Below, in pieces: positions 47,331 to 57,318 of a DNA stretch of 64,000 nt. Under the pieces are notes generated by a model. It worked only from the letters and a program-made list of their open reading frames with translations. It had not been told where the DNA came from and made no database searches. Every line of letters starts with the position of its first letter. Within the stretch, counting starts at the first letter, position 1. The position numbers and the translations under genes are program-made. The DNA lies in assembly GCA_025936735.1 (NCBI GenBank), contig JAICSU010000002.1:1-64000 (forward strand). Reading direction: 5' to 3'. The stretch comes from Amnibacterium sp. (GTDB lineage Bacteria; Actinomycetota; Actinomycetes; Actinomycetales; Microbacteriaceae).

Positions 47331-48518
47331 ATGGCCGAGGCGTTCGACCCGCGGCGCTGGCGGATCGGTGCCCGTCGCGTGCTGCACTGGGTGTGGCCGT
47401 CCTCGCCGACCACCTGGCGGGAGGTGCCGGCGCGGCTGCGGCCCGAGGCGGGCCAGATCGCGCGCCTCACTGTCGCCGCCGTCGTGGCCTACGCGGTCGC
47501 CGACGTCGTCTCGCCGGGCATCCTCGACCTCACCGCGCCCCTGACCGCGCTGCTCGTCGTGCAGGCGTCGACGGTCGGCACCCTGCGGATGGGGGTGGTC
47601 CGCGTCGGCGCGGTGCTCACCGGCGTGCTCGTCGCGGTGGCGGTCTCGACCTGGATCGGCCTGTCGTGGTGGAGCCTCGCCCTCGTCATCGCCGCGTCCC
47701 TGGCGCTCGCCAAGCTGCTCCGCCTCGGCGAGCAGTCCCTCGAGACGCCGATCAGCGCGATGCTCATCCTCGCGGTGTCGTCGCACGACCTCGCGGCCCA
47801 GGTGCGCATCGTGAACACCCTGATCGGCACGGCCGTGGGGATCCTCTTCAGCCTCCTGGTACCCGTCGCGATCCCGAACCGCACCGCGGGCGACGCGGTG
47901 CGGCGGGTGGCGCGGTCGCAGGCGGCGCTGCTCGACGAGGTCGCCTCGACCCTCGGCGCCCGGCCGCCGGATCCCGAGGAGCTCGAGGCGTGGAGCGCCT
48001 GGGCGGAGCACATCGGCGCGGAGGTCATCGAGGCGTCGCTGGCCATCCGCGCCGTGGAGGAGGCGCGGCGCCTGAACCCGAGGGCGCTCGGCGCCGCCGC
48101 CCTCCATCCCGTGCTCCGCGCCGCGCTCGGCCGCCTCGACCGCTGCCTCGCGGCGGAGCGGGCCCTGCTCGTCGTCATCGGCGCTCAGGAGGCCGCGCCG
48201 AGGAGCGAGTCGTCCGGGCCGACGGCCGGCGAGGTGCGCCGCGTCTTCGCGGTGGTGCTCGACGACATCGCCGACGCCCTCCGCACGTACGGCGACGGGA
48301 TCGGGGCCGCCGACCACGGAGCCGACCGCGGGGCCGCCCTCGCCCGCACCCTCGACGCCGTGCGGGAGACGCGCGCCGTGCTGACCGAGCTGCTGCTGCT
48401 CGACGTCGATCCCCGCGAGCAGCCCGACCTCTGGATGCTGCAGGGCTCGGTGCTCGCCGCCGTCGACCACGTGCTCACCCAGCTCGACGAGGTCGAGGAC
48501 GACGTCGCGTCCCGGTGA
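47331..48518 (+). CDS. FUSC-family / aromatic-acid-exporter-like membrane protein
   Basis: RLTVAAVVAYAVADVVSPGILDLTAPLTALLVVQASTVGTLRMGVVRVGAVLTGVLVAVAVSTWIG; multi-TM followed by a cytoplasmic helical domain. Confidence 0.75.
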   Translation: MAEAFDPRRWRIGARRVLHWVWPSSPTTWREVPARLRPEAGQIARLTVAAVVAYAVADVVSPGILDLTAPLTALLVVQASTVGTLRMGVVRVGAVLTGVLVAVAVSTWIGLSWWSLALVIAASLALAKLLRLGEQSLETPISAMLILAVSSHDLAAQVRIVNTLIGTAVGILFSLLVPVAIPNRTAGDAVRRVARSQAALLDEVASTLGARPPDPEELEAWSAWAEHIGAEVIEASLAIRAVEEARRLNPRALGAAALHPVLRAALGRLDRCLAAERALLVVIGAQEAAPRSESSGPTAGEVRRVFAVVLDDIADALRTYGDGIGAADHGADRGAALARTLDAVRETRAVLTELLLLDVDPREQPDLWMLQGSVLAAVDHVLTQLDEVEDDVASR

Positions 48519-48524
48519 GCGGGG

Positions 48525-51419
48525 TCACCACCCGTCCGTCAGCGCCCGGTCGAGGGCGTCGACGAAGGCGTCCGCGCTGCGCTCGCTGATGCAGAGCGGC
48601 GGCTTCACCTTGAGGATGTTCTGCCGGTCGCCCGTCGGCTGCACGACCACGCCGAGCTCGAGCATCCGGTCGCAGATCCGCGCCGTCTCCGCCGTCGCGG
48701 GCGTGAGCGACGCCCGGTCGCGCACCAGCTCGACGCCCTGGTACAGACCTCGTCCGTGCACCGCGCCGATCAGCGGATGCCGGTCCCGCAGCGACTCGAG
48801 CCGCCGGTGCAGCCGGTCACCGACCTGGCGGGCGTGCTCCATCAGGCTCTCGTCGGCCATCACGGCGAGCACCTCGCACCCGATGCGGGCGGACAGGGTG
48901 CTGCCGCCCGCCGACGAGAAGAAGGAACCCTGCGCGGCGAGCGCGTCCGCGATCTCCCGCCGGGTGATCACCGCGCCGAGCGGATGGCCGTTCCCCATCG
49001 CCTTCGCGATCGTGATGACGTCGGGCAGCACGCCCTCGTGCTGCTGGTAGCCCCAGAAGACATCGCCCTGGCGGCCGTAGCCGACCTGCACCTCGTCGTC
49101 GATGCAGATGCCGCCGTGCCGGCGGACTGCCGCGTGCACGGCAGCGAGGTAGCCGGGCGGTACCTCGATCGCGCCCGCGTTGCCGTTCCGCGGCTCCGCG
49201 AGGAACGCGCCGAGGGGCCTGCCCGCGGCGGTGAGCCGGTCGATCTCCGCCACCGCGTCCGCCGCATAGCGGGCGCCGGCATCCGGGCCGCGGTACCGCC
49301 CCCGGTAGGCGTTCGGCGCGTCGACCACGTGGACCCAGCCCGGCCGCGTCGTATCCGCGAGCGGGTTGTCCGACACCGACGTGGAGACGGCGTCCGAGGC
49401 GAGGGTCCAGCCGTGGTACGACTCCCGCACGACCAGCGCGTCCTCCCGCCCGGTGAACGCACGGGCGAGTCGCAGCGCGAGATCGACGGCCTCGCTCCCG
49501 CTGTTCACGAGCAGCACGGTGTCGAACGGTTCGGGCACGGTGGCGAGGAGCCGCTCGCTGAGGTCCGCGACGGCGCCGTAGTGGAAGCGCGAGTTGGTGT
49601 TCAGCATCGACCACTGGTCGGCGGCCGCCGCCGCGATCCGCGGATGCGCGTGGCCCACGGCGGTGACGTTGTTCACCATGTCGATCAGGTGCCGCCCCGA
49701 GGTGTCGATCAGGAACTCGCGCCAGCCCCGCTCGATCCGGGGCGGTTCCGCGTAGTAGTGGGCCTGCAGCGCCGAATAGCTGCGGACGCGGCGGGCGAGC
49801 ACCCGCGCGGCGGCCTCCTCGGCGGCGGCGGGCACGAGGCCGAGCAGCGGCGACGGGTCGGGGCAGCGCGCCGCCCACGCGTCCAGCTCGGTCGCCGGGA
49901 CGAAGCGGGGCGGATCCGACCGGCCGCCGGGCACCACGGCCTGGATCCACACGGAGCCTGCGGCCGTGCCGAGGCGGTCGCCGGCGGAGACCGTCCCGTC
50001 GGGCCGGTCGCGGAGGAGGCCGTCGAGCCTCAGCTCGAGCCGGTCGCCGAGAAGGCGGAGGCCCTCGCCGGCCGCCAGGACGCGACCGGCGAACGGCGCG
50101 GTCAGGGGCTGCGGCCGGGTGAGTCGCAGCTCGATGCCGAGGGCGACGTTCCGCGGTTCCTCGGACGCCGGGGCGCCGCTGCGGGTCAGCCGGGCCTCGC
50201 CGTAGCGGGTGGCGGCGGCGCCGCCGGCCGCAGCGGCCGCATCGAGCAGCCGTTCCTCCGTCGCGCGGCCGCAGTCGAGCCAGTCGCCGGCGTGCAGCGC
50301 CCGGCTCGACCAGCCGAGATCGATCACGGCGGCTGGGACCGGGAGCAGCGTCGCCGGCGCGGCCGGGAGCACCGGCGCTGCGACGGGGCGGCCGAGGTGC
50401 CGCCGGATCGCCGCCGTCGCCACCGCCGCGTCGAAGTCCGCCGGTACGGCGAACATCCGCCACTCCCGGTCCCGCGCGGCATCGGCATAGGCGTTCTCGG
50501 GATCGATCGCCACCTGCTGCTCGCCGGACACGACGAGCGTCGCGCCGCGCAGCACGAGCAGCGGCCACACCGCGGCGATCTCGTCGTCGGTGAGCCCGAC
50601 CCGGGCGTCGAACGCGGCGAGCACCGGCAGCACCGCGAGCGGCGATCCGGGGTCGTGGTGGAACACGGCGCTGCACGCCACGGCGACCTCGGCGACCCGC
50701 CACCCGAGCGCCGCGTCCCCGAAGTCGATGACCCCGGTGATCCGCGGGCGTCCGTCGTCGCCCGGCTCGGCGACGGTGTTGTCGTCGGTCAGGTCGCCGT
50801 GCACGACCTGCAGCGGCAGGCGGTCGACGAGCGGGGCGAGCGCCGCCGAGGCCGCGGCCGTGGCCGACGCGACCTGCGCGCGGCGCTCCTCGTCCCCGAC
50901 AAAGGGCAGCAGGTCAGCCACGACCTGCTCCGCATGCCGGAGGTCCCACTGCAGTCGCCGGTCGAACCCGGGGTGCTCGACCGGCGCGAGCGCCTGGACC
51001 ACGGCGCCGGCGACGTCCCCCAGCTCCCACGCGGTCGCCGGCGCCAAGTAGCGCCGGTCGGTGAGCGGTGCGCCGTCGACGAACGTGAGCAGCCGGACGA
51101 CGTGCGGCAGGCCGTCGAGCTCGACCACGGGGCACTCGGCCCCGTCCCGCGCCGGAACCGGGACGGGGCAGCGGATGCCGTGGGCCGCCACGGTGCGCAT
51201 GGCGAGGTTCTGCGCGGCCGCCTCGGCCGGCCGGAACGCGGGGTTCGCCACCTTGAGCAGGAACGGGCCGCGCGCACCGTCGATCCGGAAGTTGCGGTCC
51301 TGCTGGCTGCCGAGCTCCTGCATCTCGCCGGACACGCCGAACAGCCGCTCGGCGAGCGAGCGGGCGAGATCGAGGTCCACCTGGGGCCGGGGGAGACCGC
51401 CGAACGCGGGATCGCTCAT
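48525..51419 (-). CDS. Multidomain APH-type phosphotransferase + biotinyl-lipoyl/M23-like segment + class III PLP aminotransferase
   Basis: N-terminal QVVHGDLTDDNTVAEPGDDGRPRITGVIDFGDAALGWRVAEVAVA; middle RPQPLTAPFAGRVLAAGEGLRLLGDRLELRLDG; C-terminal HPRIAAAAADQWSMLNTNSRFHY, ICIDDEVQVGYGRQGDVFWG, ITIAKAMGNGHPLGAVI. Confidence 0.88.
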   Translation of the reverse strand: MSDPAFGGLPRPQVDLDLARSLAERLFGVSGEMQELGSQQDRNFRIDGARGPFLLKVANPAFRPAEAAAQNLAMRTVAAHGIRCPVPVPARDGAECPVVELDGLPHVVRLLTFVDGAPLTDRRYLAPATAWELGDVAGAVVQALAPVEHPGFDRRLQWDLRHAEQVVADLLPFVGDEERRAQVASATAAASAALAPLVDRLPLQVVHGDLTDDNTVAEPGDDGRPRITGVIDFGDAALGWRVAEVAVACSAVFHHDPGSPLAVLPVLAAFDARVGLTDDEIAAVWPLLVLRGATLVVSGEQQVAIDPENAYADAARDREWRMFAVPADFDAAVATAAIRRHLGRPVAAPVLPAAPATLLPVPAAVIDLGWSSRALHAGDWLDCGRATEERLLDAAAAAGGAAATRYGEARLTRSGAPASEEPRNVALGIELRLTRPQPLTAPFAGRVLAAGEGLRLLGDRLELRLDGLLRDRPDGTVSAGDRLGTAAGSVWIQAVVPGGRSDPPRFVPATELDAWAARCPDPSPLLGLVPAAAEEAAARVLARRVRSYSALQAHYYAEPPRIERGWREFLIDTSGRHLIDMVNNVTAVGHAHPRIAAAAADQWSMLNTNSRFHYGAVADLSERLLATVPEPFDTVLLVNSGSEAVDLALRLARAFTGREDALVVRESYHGWTLASDAVSTSVSDNPLADTTRPGWVHVVDAPNAYRGRYRGPDAGARYAADAVAEIDRLTAAGRPLGAFLAEPRNGNAGAIEVPPGYLAAVHAAVRRHGGICIDDEVQVGYGRQGDVFWGYQQHEGVLPDVITIAKAMGNGHPLGAVITRREIADALAAQGSFFSSAGGSTLSARIGCEVLAVMADESLMEHARQVGDRLHRRLESLRDRHPLIGAVHGRGLYQGVELVRDRASLTPATAETARICDRMLELGVVVQPTGDRQNILKVKPPLCISERSADAFVDALDRALTDGW

Positions 51420-51656
51420 GCGTTCAGCCTTCCGCATGTCGCCGCCTCGCCCGATCGGGGTGCCGGCGAGGCGGGAGCCTCGCGGCCCCGACGCCCCCCG
51501 TCCGGGGGACAGGGCGGTGGGACTGTCCTGACTGATCGATGAGAACCCGCCGAAGGAGGCGTATGCAGGCTGCCGTCAGGTGGTCGAGTGATGCATACCG
51601 CCCGCACCGGGCGGTCGCCTCGCACGGGACCCCGTGCGCGACTGAAGGAGAACATC

Positions 51657-51941
51657 ATGGGTTGGCTCTGGTCCATCGTCGTGCTGATCGTCATCGGCCT
51701 CATCGCCGGGTTCATCGCACGAGCAGTCGTGCCTGGCCGGCAGCACATGGGCATCGGAGCGACGATCCTGCTCGGTGTCATCGGCTCGTTCGTGGGCGGT
51801 TTCCTCGGCGCCCTGATCTTCCGGCACGACATCCAGGACGGTCTGCTCCAGCCGTCCGGCATCATCGGCTCCATCATCGGCGCGATCATCGTGCTGCTGA
51901 TCTGGCTCGCCATCAGGGGCCGCCGCGGCGCGCGCGTCTGA
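51657..51941 (+). CDS. GlsB/YeaQ/YmgE-family stress-response membrane protein
   Basis: MGWLWSIVVLIVIGLIAGFIARAVVPGRQHMGIGATILLGVIGSFVGGFLGALIF. Confidence 0.88.
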   Translation: MGWLWSIVVLIVIGLIAGFIARAVVPGRQHMGIGATILLGVIGSFVGGFLGALIFRHDIQDGLLQPSGIIGSIIGAIIVLLIWLAIRGRRGARV

Positions 51942-51954
51942 CTCTCCCGCCCCC

Positions 51955-52022
51955 CACGCAGAACGGTCGCCCCGTCCCGCGTCGCCCCACCAGGGGCGCC
52001 GTGGGGCGGGGCGACCTGCGTG
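51955..52022. terminator. Long GC-rich hairpin between convergent genes
   Basis: CACGCA/TGCGTG outer arms, GGTCGCCCCGTCCC/GGGGCGGGGCGACC inner arms. Confidence 0.6.
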
Positions 52023-52049
52023 TGCAGGCGGGCGAGCGTACGGGTTGCG

Positions 52050-53288
52050 TCAGGCGCGGGCGCGGGGCACGAGCCGTTCGAGCTGCGTGACGTGCCGGGG
52101 CTCGAGCTCCTCGATCGAGTGCGCCCCGAGCAGCTTCATGGTCCGCACGATCTGGTCGGCGAGGATCGCGATCGTCCGGTCGACGCCCGCACGCCCACCC
52201 GCCATCAGCCCGTAGAGGTAGGCGCGGCCGATGAGGGTGAACTTCGCCCCGAGCGCGATCGACGCGACGATGTCCGCGCCGTTCATGATCCCCGTGTCCA
52301 CGAGCACGTCGAGGTCGCGGCCGACCTCCTTCACCACGTCAGGCAGCAGGTGGAACGGGATCGGCGCCCGGTCGAGCTGCCGGCCGCCGTGGTTCGACAG
52401 CACGATCCCGTCGACCCCGAAATCCGCGAAGCGCTTCGCGTCCTCGACGCTCTGCACGCCCTTGATCGCGAGCTTGCCGGGCCACAGCTCGCGGATGGTC
52501 TTCAGGTCGTCGAAGCTGATCGTGGGGTCCATCGCGAGGTCGAGCAGGTCGCCGACCGTGCCGCCGGTGGCGGTGAGCGATGCGAACTCGAGCTTCGGGG
52601 TGGTGAGGAAGTCGATCCACCACCACGGCCGCGGCGCCGCGTCGAGCAGGGTGCGCAGCGTGAGCTGCGGCGGGATGGAGAACCCGTTGCGCTTGTCGCG
52701 CAGCCGGGCGCCGGCGACCGGGGTGTCGACCGTGAAGAAGAGTGTCTCGTAGCCGGCCGCCGCCGCCCGCTCGACGAGGCCGTAGGAGATGTCCCGCTGC
52801 CGCATCACGTAGAGCTGGAACCAGTTGCGGCCGTCGGGGTTCGCCTCCTTCACGTGCTCGATCGACGTGGTGCCGAGCGTGGACAGCGTGAACGGGATGC
52901 CCGCCGCGTTCGCCGCGCCGGCGCCCGCGGTCTCTCCCTCGGTCTGCATGAGACGGGTGAACCCGGTGGGTGCGATGCCGAACGGCAGGGCGGACGGGGC
53001 GCCGAACACCGTCGCGGTGGTGTCGACGTTCGCGACGTCGCGGAGCACCTCGGGGTGGAACTCGACGTCCTGGAACGCCTGCCGCGCCCGGGCGATCGAG
53101 ATCTCCGCCTCGGCGGATCCGTCCGTGTAGTCGAACGCCGCCGTCGGCGTGCGCCGCTTCGCGATCCGCCGCAGGTCCTCGATCGTCAGCGCCGACTCCA
53201 GCCGCGCCTTCTTCCGGTCGAGCTCGGGCTTCTTGAACTGCAGGTACTCGAAGACGTCGGCGGCCTTCGGGAGCTGTCGCTGCACCAT
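52050..53288 (-). CDS. FMN-dependent alpha-hydroxy-acid oxidising enzyme (L-lactate dehydrogenase-like)
   Basis: [71 protein letters not shown]; LldD/MftD-like family. Confidence 0.85.
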   Translation of the reverse strand: MVQRQLPKAADVFEYLQFKKPELDRKKARLESALTIEDLRRIAKRRTPTAAFDYTDGSAEAEISIARARQAFQDVEFHPEVLRDVANVDTTATVFGAPSALPFGIAPTGFTRLMQTEGETAGAGAANAAGIPFTLSTLGTTSIEHVKEANPDGRNWFQLYVMRQRDISYGLVERAAAAGYETLFFTVDTPVAGARLRDKRNGFSIPPQLTLRTLLDAAPRPWWWIDFLTTPKLEFASLTATGGTVGDLLDLAMDPTISFDDLKTIRELWPGKLAIKGVQSVEDAKRFADFGVDGIVLSNHGGRQLDRAPIPFHLLPDVVKEVGRDLDVLVDTGIMNGADIVASIALGAKFTLIGRAYLYGLMAGGRAGVDRTIAILADQIVRTMKLLGAHSIEELEPRHVTQLERLVPRARA

Positions 53289-53291
53289 GGG

Positions 53292-54725
53292 TCAGCCTTT
53301 CGGGTCGGCGCGGGTGCGCGGGGCGTAGGCGCGGAGGGGGAAGGAGAAGGCGACGACGCTGCGGAGCGCGTCGAGGTCCCCGGTCAGCAGGCCGTGGGTG
53401 CGGGCCTGCACGAGCAGGTTGCCGACGGCGGTGGCCTCGACGGGCCCCGCGACGACGGGCAGGCCGCACGCGTCGGCGGTCAGCTGGCAGAGCAGCTCGT
53501 TCTGGGCGCCGCCGCCGACGAGATGGACCGTGCGGATGGTGCGGCCGGTGAGCCGCTCGATGTCGCGGACGGCGTCGGCGTACGCGTTCGCGAGGCTCTG
53601 CAGGACGCTGCGCACGAACTCGCCGATGGTCGCGGGCGGCCGGACGCCCTGCTCGGTGATGAGCGCCTCGATGCGGCTCGGCATGTCCCCGGGCGGCAGC
53701 AGCCGCGGGTCGTTCGCGTCGAACACCGGCACGTCGGCCGGCGCGTCCGCGGCCTGCTTCAGCAGGTGCTCGAGGTCCTCCCGCTCGCCCACCTTGGCCC
53801 ACGCGCGGACCGACTCGGACAGCAGCCAGAGCCCCATCACGTTCTTCAGGAACCGGATGCGGCCGTCCACGCCGCCCTCGTTCGTGAAGCCCGCGAGCCG
53901 GGCCTCCTCGGTCAGGACGGGCGACGGCAGCTCCGTGCCGACGAGCGACCACGTGCCGCACGAGATGTAGGCGGTCTCGTCACCGGACGACGGGACGCCG
54001 ACGACCGCCGACGCCGTGTCGTGGGAGCCCACCGTGGTGAACGGGAAGGCGTGCCGGATGCCGAACTCCTCCCGCATGACGGGGGAGACGACGCCGAGGT
54101 CGGTGCCCGGCTCGACGATCGGCGGCAGCAGGTCGTAGCGGAGGCCGAGGCGGGAGAGCAGCTCGGCGTCCCACTCGTTCCCGCCCGCGAGGACGAGGCC
54201 GGTCGTGGAGGCGTTCGTCCGCTCGGCGACCTTGGTGCCGGTCGCCCACCAGCCGACGAGGTCGGGGATGAGCAGGAACCCGTCGGCGACCTCGAGCGCT
54301 TCGGAGGCGGCGGACGCGGCCAGCTGGAAGACCGTGTTGAAGGGGAGGTGCTGGAGGCCGTTGCGGCGGTACAGCTCGGCGGGACCGATCAGCGCGTGGA
54401 CCGCTCGGACGCCGAGCTCGGTGCGGTCGTCGCGGTAGTGGTACGGGTTGCCGATCAAGCGGTCGCCGAGCAGCAACGCGTAGTCCACCGCCCACGCGTC
54501 CACCGCGGCGCCGATCAGCTCGGGCTCCTCGCGGGAGGCCGCGCCGAGGCCGTTCATCGCCGCGGAGTAGAGGGAGAGGACGTCCCAGTGCAGCCCGTCG
54601 CGAAGCCGGACCGGGGTGTTCGGGAACCGGGCGACGGTCCGGAGCTTCACCTCGCCGTGCCCGACCGAGCCGAGGATCACTCTCCCGCTCGTGGCGCCGA
54701 GGTCGATCGCGGCGACGGTCTTCAT
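53292..54725 (-). CDS. rhaB: Rhamnulokinase
   Basis: VAAIDLGATSGRVILGSV, AWAVDYALLLGDRLIGNPYHYRDDRTE, FTTVGSHDTASAVVGVP, YISCGTWSLVGTELPSPVLTEEARLAGFTNEGGVDGRIRFLKNVMGLWLL. Confidence 0.93.
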   Translation of the reverse strand: MKTVAAIDLGATSGRVILGSVGHGEVKLRTVARFPNTPVRLRDGLHWDVLSLYSAAMNGLGAASREEPELIGAAVDAWAVDYALLLGDRLIGNPYHYRDDRTELGVRAVHALIGPAELYRRNGLQHLPFNTVFQLAASAASEALEVADGFLLIPDLVGWWATGTKVAERTNASTTGLVLAGGNEWDAELLSRLGLRYDLLPPIVEPGTDLGVVSPVMREEFGIRHAFPFTTVGSHDTASAVVGVPSSGDETAYISCGTWSLVGTELPSPVLTEEARLAGFTNEGGVDGRIRFLKNVMGLWLLSESVRAWAKVGEREDLEHLLKQAADAPADVPVFDANDPRLLPPGDMPSRIEALITEQGVRPPATIGEFVRSVLQSLANAYADAVRDIERLTGRTIRTVHLVGGGAQNELLCQLTADACGLPVVAGPVEATAVGNLLVQARTHGLLTGDLDALRSVVAFSFPLRAYAPRTRADPKG

Positions 54726-54746
54726 CCGGCCCTCCCCTCCGCGGCG

Positions 54747-54830
54747 GCATGAACGACGGAGTTCCCGTCGCCTGGAGAGGATGTCATGCGGATCCAGGGC
54801 CTGCTTCGCCGAGAAGTCCGTCGTTCATGC
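54747..54830. repeat. Perfect 14-bp inverted repeat with 56-nt spacer inside the rha operon
   Basis: GCATGAACGACGGA (54747-54760) ... TCCGTCGTTCATGC (54817-54830). Confidence 0.85.
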
Positions 54831-54858
54831 AGGAGCAGGTTCTGCATGAGCAGCCGCC

Positions 54859-56895
54859 TCATCGCAGGAACGCGGCAGCGACGCCCGCGTCGACGGGGAT
54901 GTGCAGCCCCGTCGTGTGGCTGAGGTCGGGGCCGGTGAGCACGGCGACCGCGTTCGCGACCGTCTCCGGCAGCACCTCGCGCTTGAGGATCGTGCGCTGC
55001 GCGTAGAACTTGCCGAGGTCCTCCTCGGGGATCCCGTAGGTCTTGGCGCGGTTCGCGCCCCAGCCGGAGGCGAAGATGCCGGAGCCGCGCACGACGCCGT
55101 CGGGGTTGATGCCGTTCACCTTCACACCGTGCTCCCCGAGCTCCACCGCGAGCAAGCGCACCTGGTGCGCCTGGTCGGCCTTCGTGGCGGAGTAGGCGAT
55201 GTTGTTCGGGCCGGCGAAGACGGAGTTCTTGCTCGAGATGTAGATCACGTCGCCACCCATGCCCTGCTCGATGAGCGCCTTCGCCGCGGCCTTCGAGACG
55301 AGGAACGAGCCCTTCGCCATGACGTCGTGCTGGAGGTCCCAGTCGGCCGCGGTGGTCTCGAGCAGGGGCTTGGACAGGGAGAGGCCGGCGTTGTTGACGA
55401 CGAGGTCGAGGCCGCCGAAGGCGAGCACGGTGGCGTCGATCGCGGCCTGCACCTGGGACTCGTCGGTGACGTTCGCGGCGACGCCGATCGCGACGTCGGC
55501 GGTCCCGAGCTCGGCGGCCGCGGCCTGCGCCTTGGCGAGGTCGAGGTCGGCGATGACGACGCAGGCGCCGTCCGCGGCGAGGCGGGTCGCGATGGCCTTG
55601 CCGATGCCGCTGGCCGCACCGGTGACGAGCGCGATCCGGGTCGCGTGGCTCTTCGGTCTCGGCAGCCGCTGCAGCTTGGCCTCCTCCAGCGCCCAGTACT
55701 CGATGCGGAACTTCTCCGTCTCGTCGAGGGGGGAGTAGGTGGAGACGGCCTCGGCGCCTCGCATGACGTTGATCGCGTTGACGTAGAACTCGCCGGCGAC
55801 CCGCGCGGTCTGCTTGTTCGCCCCGTAGCTGAACATGCCGACGCCGGGCACGAGGACGATCGCGGGATCCGCGCCGCGGATCGCGGGGGAGTCCGCCGTC
55901 GCGTGCCGGTCGTAGTAGGCCTGGTACTCCGCCCGGTACGCCTCGTGCAGCTCCTTCAGGCGCGCCACCTGCTCCTCGACGGTCGCCGTCGACGGGAGGT
56001 CGAGCACGAGCGGCTTCACCTTCGTGCGCAGGAAGTGGTCGGGGCAGGAGGTGCCGAGCGCCGCGAGTCGCGGATGCTCGGCGCGGGCCAGGAAGTCGAG
56101 CACCTCGGCCGAGTCGGTGAAATGGCCCACCGTGGGCCGGTCGTGGGAGGCCAGGCCGCGGATCGTCGGGGCGAGAGCCGCGGCGCGCGCGCGCCGTTCG
56201 GCGTCGGGCAGCGGCTCGTACCCGGGCAGCGCCGGGCCGAAGGGCTCGGGCTTGCCGTGCTCGGCGAGGTACGCCTCCGCCGTGCGGATGATCTCTAGCG
56301 AGTTCGCCTCCGCCTCCTCGCTCGTGTCGCCCCACGCGGTGATCCCGTGCCCGCCGAGGATCGTGCCGATCGCCTGCGGGTTCGCGCGCCGGATCTCCGC
56401 GATGTCCAGCCCGAGCTGGAAGCCGGGCCGGCGCCAGGGCACCCACACGACGCGGTCGCCGAAGATCTCGCGGGTCAGGCGCTCCCCGTCGGCGGCCGTC
56501 GCGATGGCGATGCCGGAGTCGGGGTGCAGGTGGTCCACATGCGCGGCGTCGACGAGGCCGTGCATGGCGGTGTCGATCGAGGGCGCGGCGCCGCCCCGGC
56601 CGAACAGGGTGTGGTCGAAGGCGGCGACCATCTCGTCCTCGCGGTCCACGCCGGGATAGACGTGCTGCAGCGCGCGGAGGCGGTCGAGGCGGAGCACCGC
56701 GAGACCCGGCTCCGTGAGAGTGCCGAGGTCCCCGCCCGAGCCCTTCACCCAGAGCAGCTCGACCGGCTCGCCGGTCACGGGATCCGTCTCCACGCCCTTC
56801 GCGGAGGTGTTGCCGCCCGCGTAGTTCGTGTTCCGCGGGTCGGCGCCGAGCCGGTTCGAGCGTGCGATCAGTTCGGCGGCGGTGGGGTTCGTCAT
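54859..56895 (-). CDS. Bifunctional rhamnulose-1-phosphate aldolase / short-chain dehydrogenase (RhaD-SDR type)
   Basis: N-terminal class II aldolase (NYAGGNTSAKG, DHLHPDSGIAIA, ILGGHGITAWGDTSEEA) fused to an SDR (ALVTGAASGIGKAIATRLAADGACVVIADLD, NNAGLSLSKPL, SSKNSVFAGPNNIAYSATKA). Confidence 0.92.
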   Translation of the reverse strand: MTNPTAAELIARSNRLGADPRNTNYAGGNTSAKGVETDPVTGEPVELLWVKGSGGDLGTLTEPGLAVLRLDRLRALQHVYPGVDREDEMVAAFDHTLFGRGGAAPSIDTAMHGLVDAAHVDHLHPDSGIAIATAADGERLTREIFGDRVVWVPWRRPGFQLGLDIAEIRRANPQAIGTILGGHGITAWGDTSEEAEANSLEIIRTAEAYLAEHGKPEPFGPALPGYEPLPDAERRARAAALAPTIRGLASHDRPTVGHFTDSAEVLDFLARAEHPRLAALGTSCPDHFLRTKVKPLVLDLPSTATVEEQVARLKELHEAYRAEYQAYYDRHATADSPAIRGADPAIVLVPGVGMFSYGANKQTARVAGEFYVNAINVMRGAEAVSTYSPLDETEKFRIEYWALEEAKLQRLPRPKSHATRIALVTGAASGIGKAIATRLAADGACVVIADLDLAKAQAAAAELGTADVAIGVAANVTDESQVQAAIDATVLAFGGLDLVVNNAGLSLSKPLLETTAADWDLQHDVMAKGSFLVSKAAAKALIEQGMGGDVIYISSKNSVFAGPNNIAYSATKADQAHQVRLLAVELGEHGVKVNGINPDGVVRGSGIFASGWGANRAKTYGIPEEDLGKFYAQRTILKREVLPETVANAVAVLTGPDLSHTTGLHIPVDAGVAAAFLR

Positions 56896-57251
56896 CGTCC
56901 TCGTGCTTCCGGGTCGTGCTGGTCGGTGAGCTGGTCCTCGAGGTGGAAGACCTCGGTCAGGTGAGGGGCGCTCGCGTCCGCGCGCCCGCCGAGGTCGGCG
57001 AAGAATCTCGCGGACTCGGCCTCCCACTCGGCCGTTCGCGGGTCGGCCGCCAGCGCGGCCGCACTGGCGGCGTCGTCGTCGGTCTCGTAGTACCCGACGA
57101 GCAGGCCGTCCTCACGCAGGAAGAGGGAGTAGTTGCGGCGCCCGGCATCGCGGATCGCGGCGAGCATGCCGGCTTCCACCGCGCGGTGGCGCTCGACGTA
57201 TTCGGTCATCAGCTCGGGTTCCACCTGCAGGCAGAAGCAGACCCTGGCCAT
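56892..57251 (-). CDS. rhaM: L-rhamnose mutarotase
   Basis: RVCFCLQVEPELMTEYVERHRAVEAGMLAAIRDAGRRNYSLFLREDGLLVGYYETDD; 4-nt overlap with the downstream gene. Confidence 0.92.
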   Translation of the reverse strand: MARVCFCLQVEPELMTEYVERHRAVEAGMLAAIRDAGRRNYSLFLREDGLLVGYYETDDDAASAAALAADPRTAEWEAESARFFADLGGRADASAPHLTEVFHLEDQLTDQHDPEARGR

Positions 57252-57318
57252 CAGCGGCTCGGCCGTCCGGGACGGACGAGGGATCGGTCGCCGCGGGTCC
57301 TCCGGCCCGGAATCCGCG

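Noticed and set aside
48756-51542. 928-aa plus-strand ORF
   Set aside because: Antisense to the aminotransferase fusion; composition-driven.
52020-54752. 910-aa plus-strand ORF
   Set aside because: Antisense to lldD-like and rhaB; no recognisable domain.
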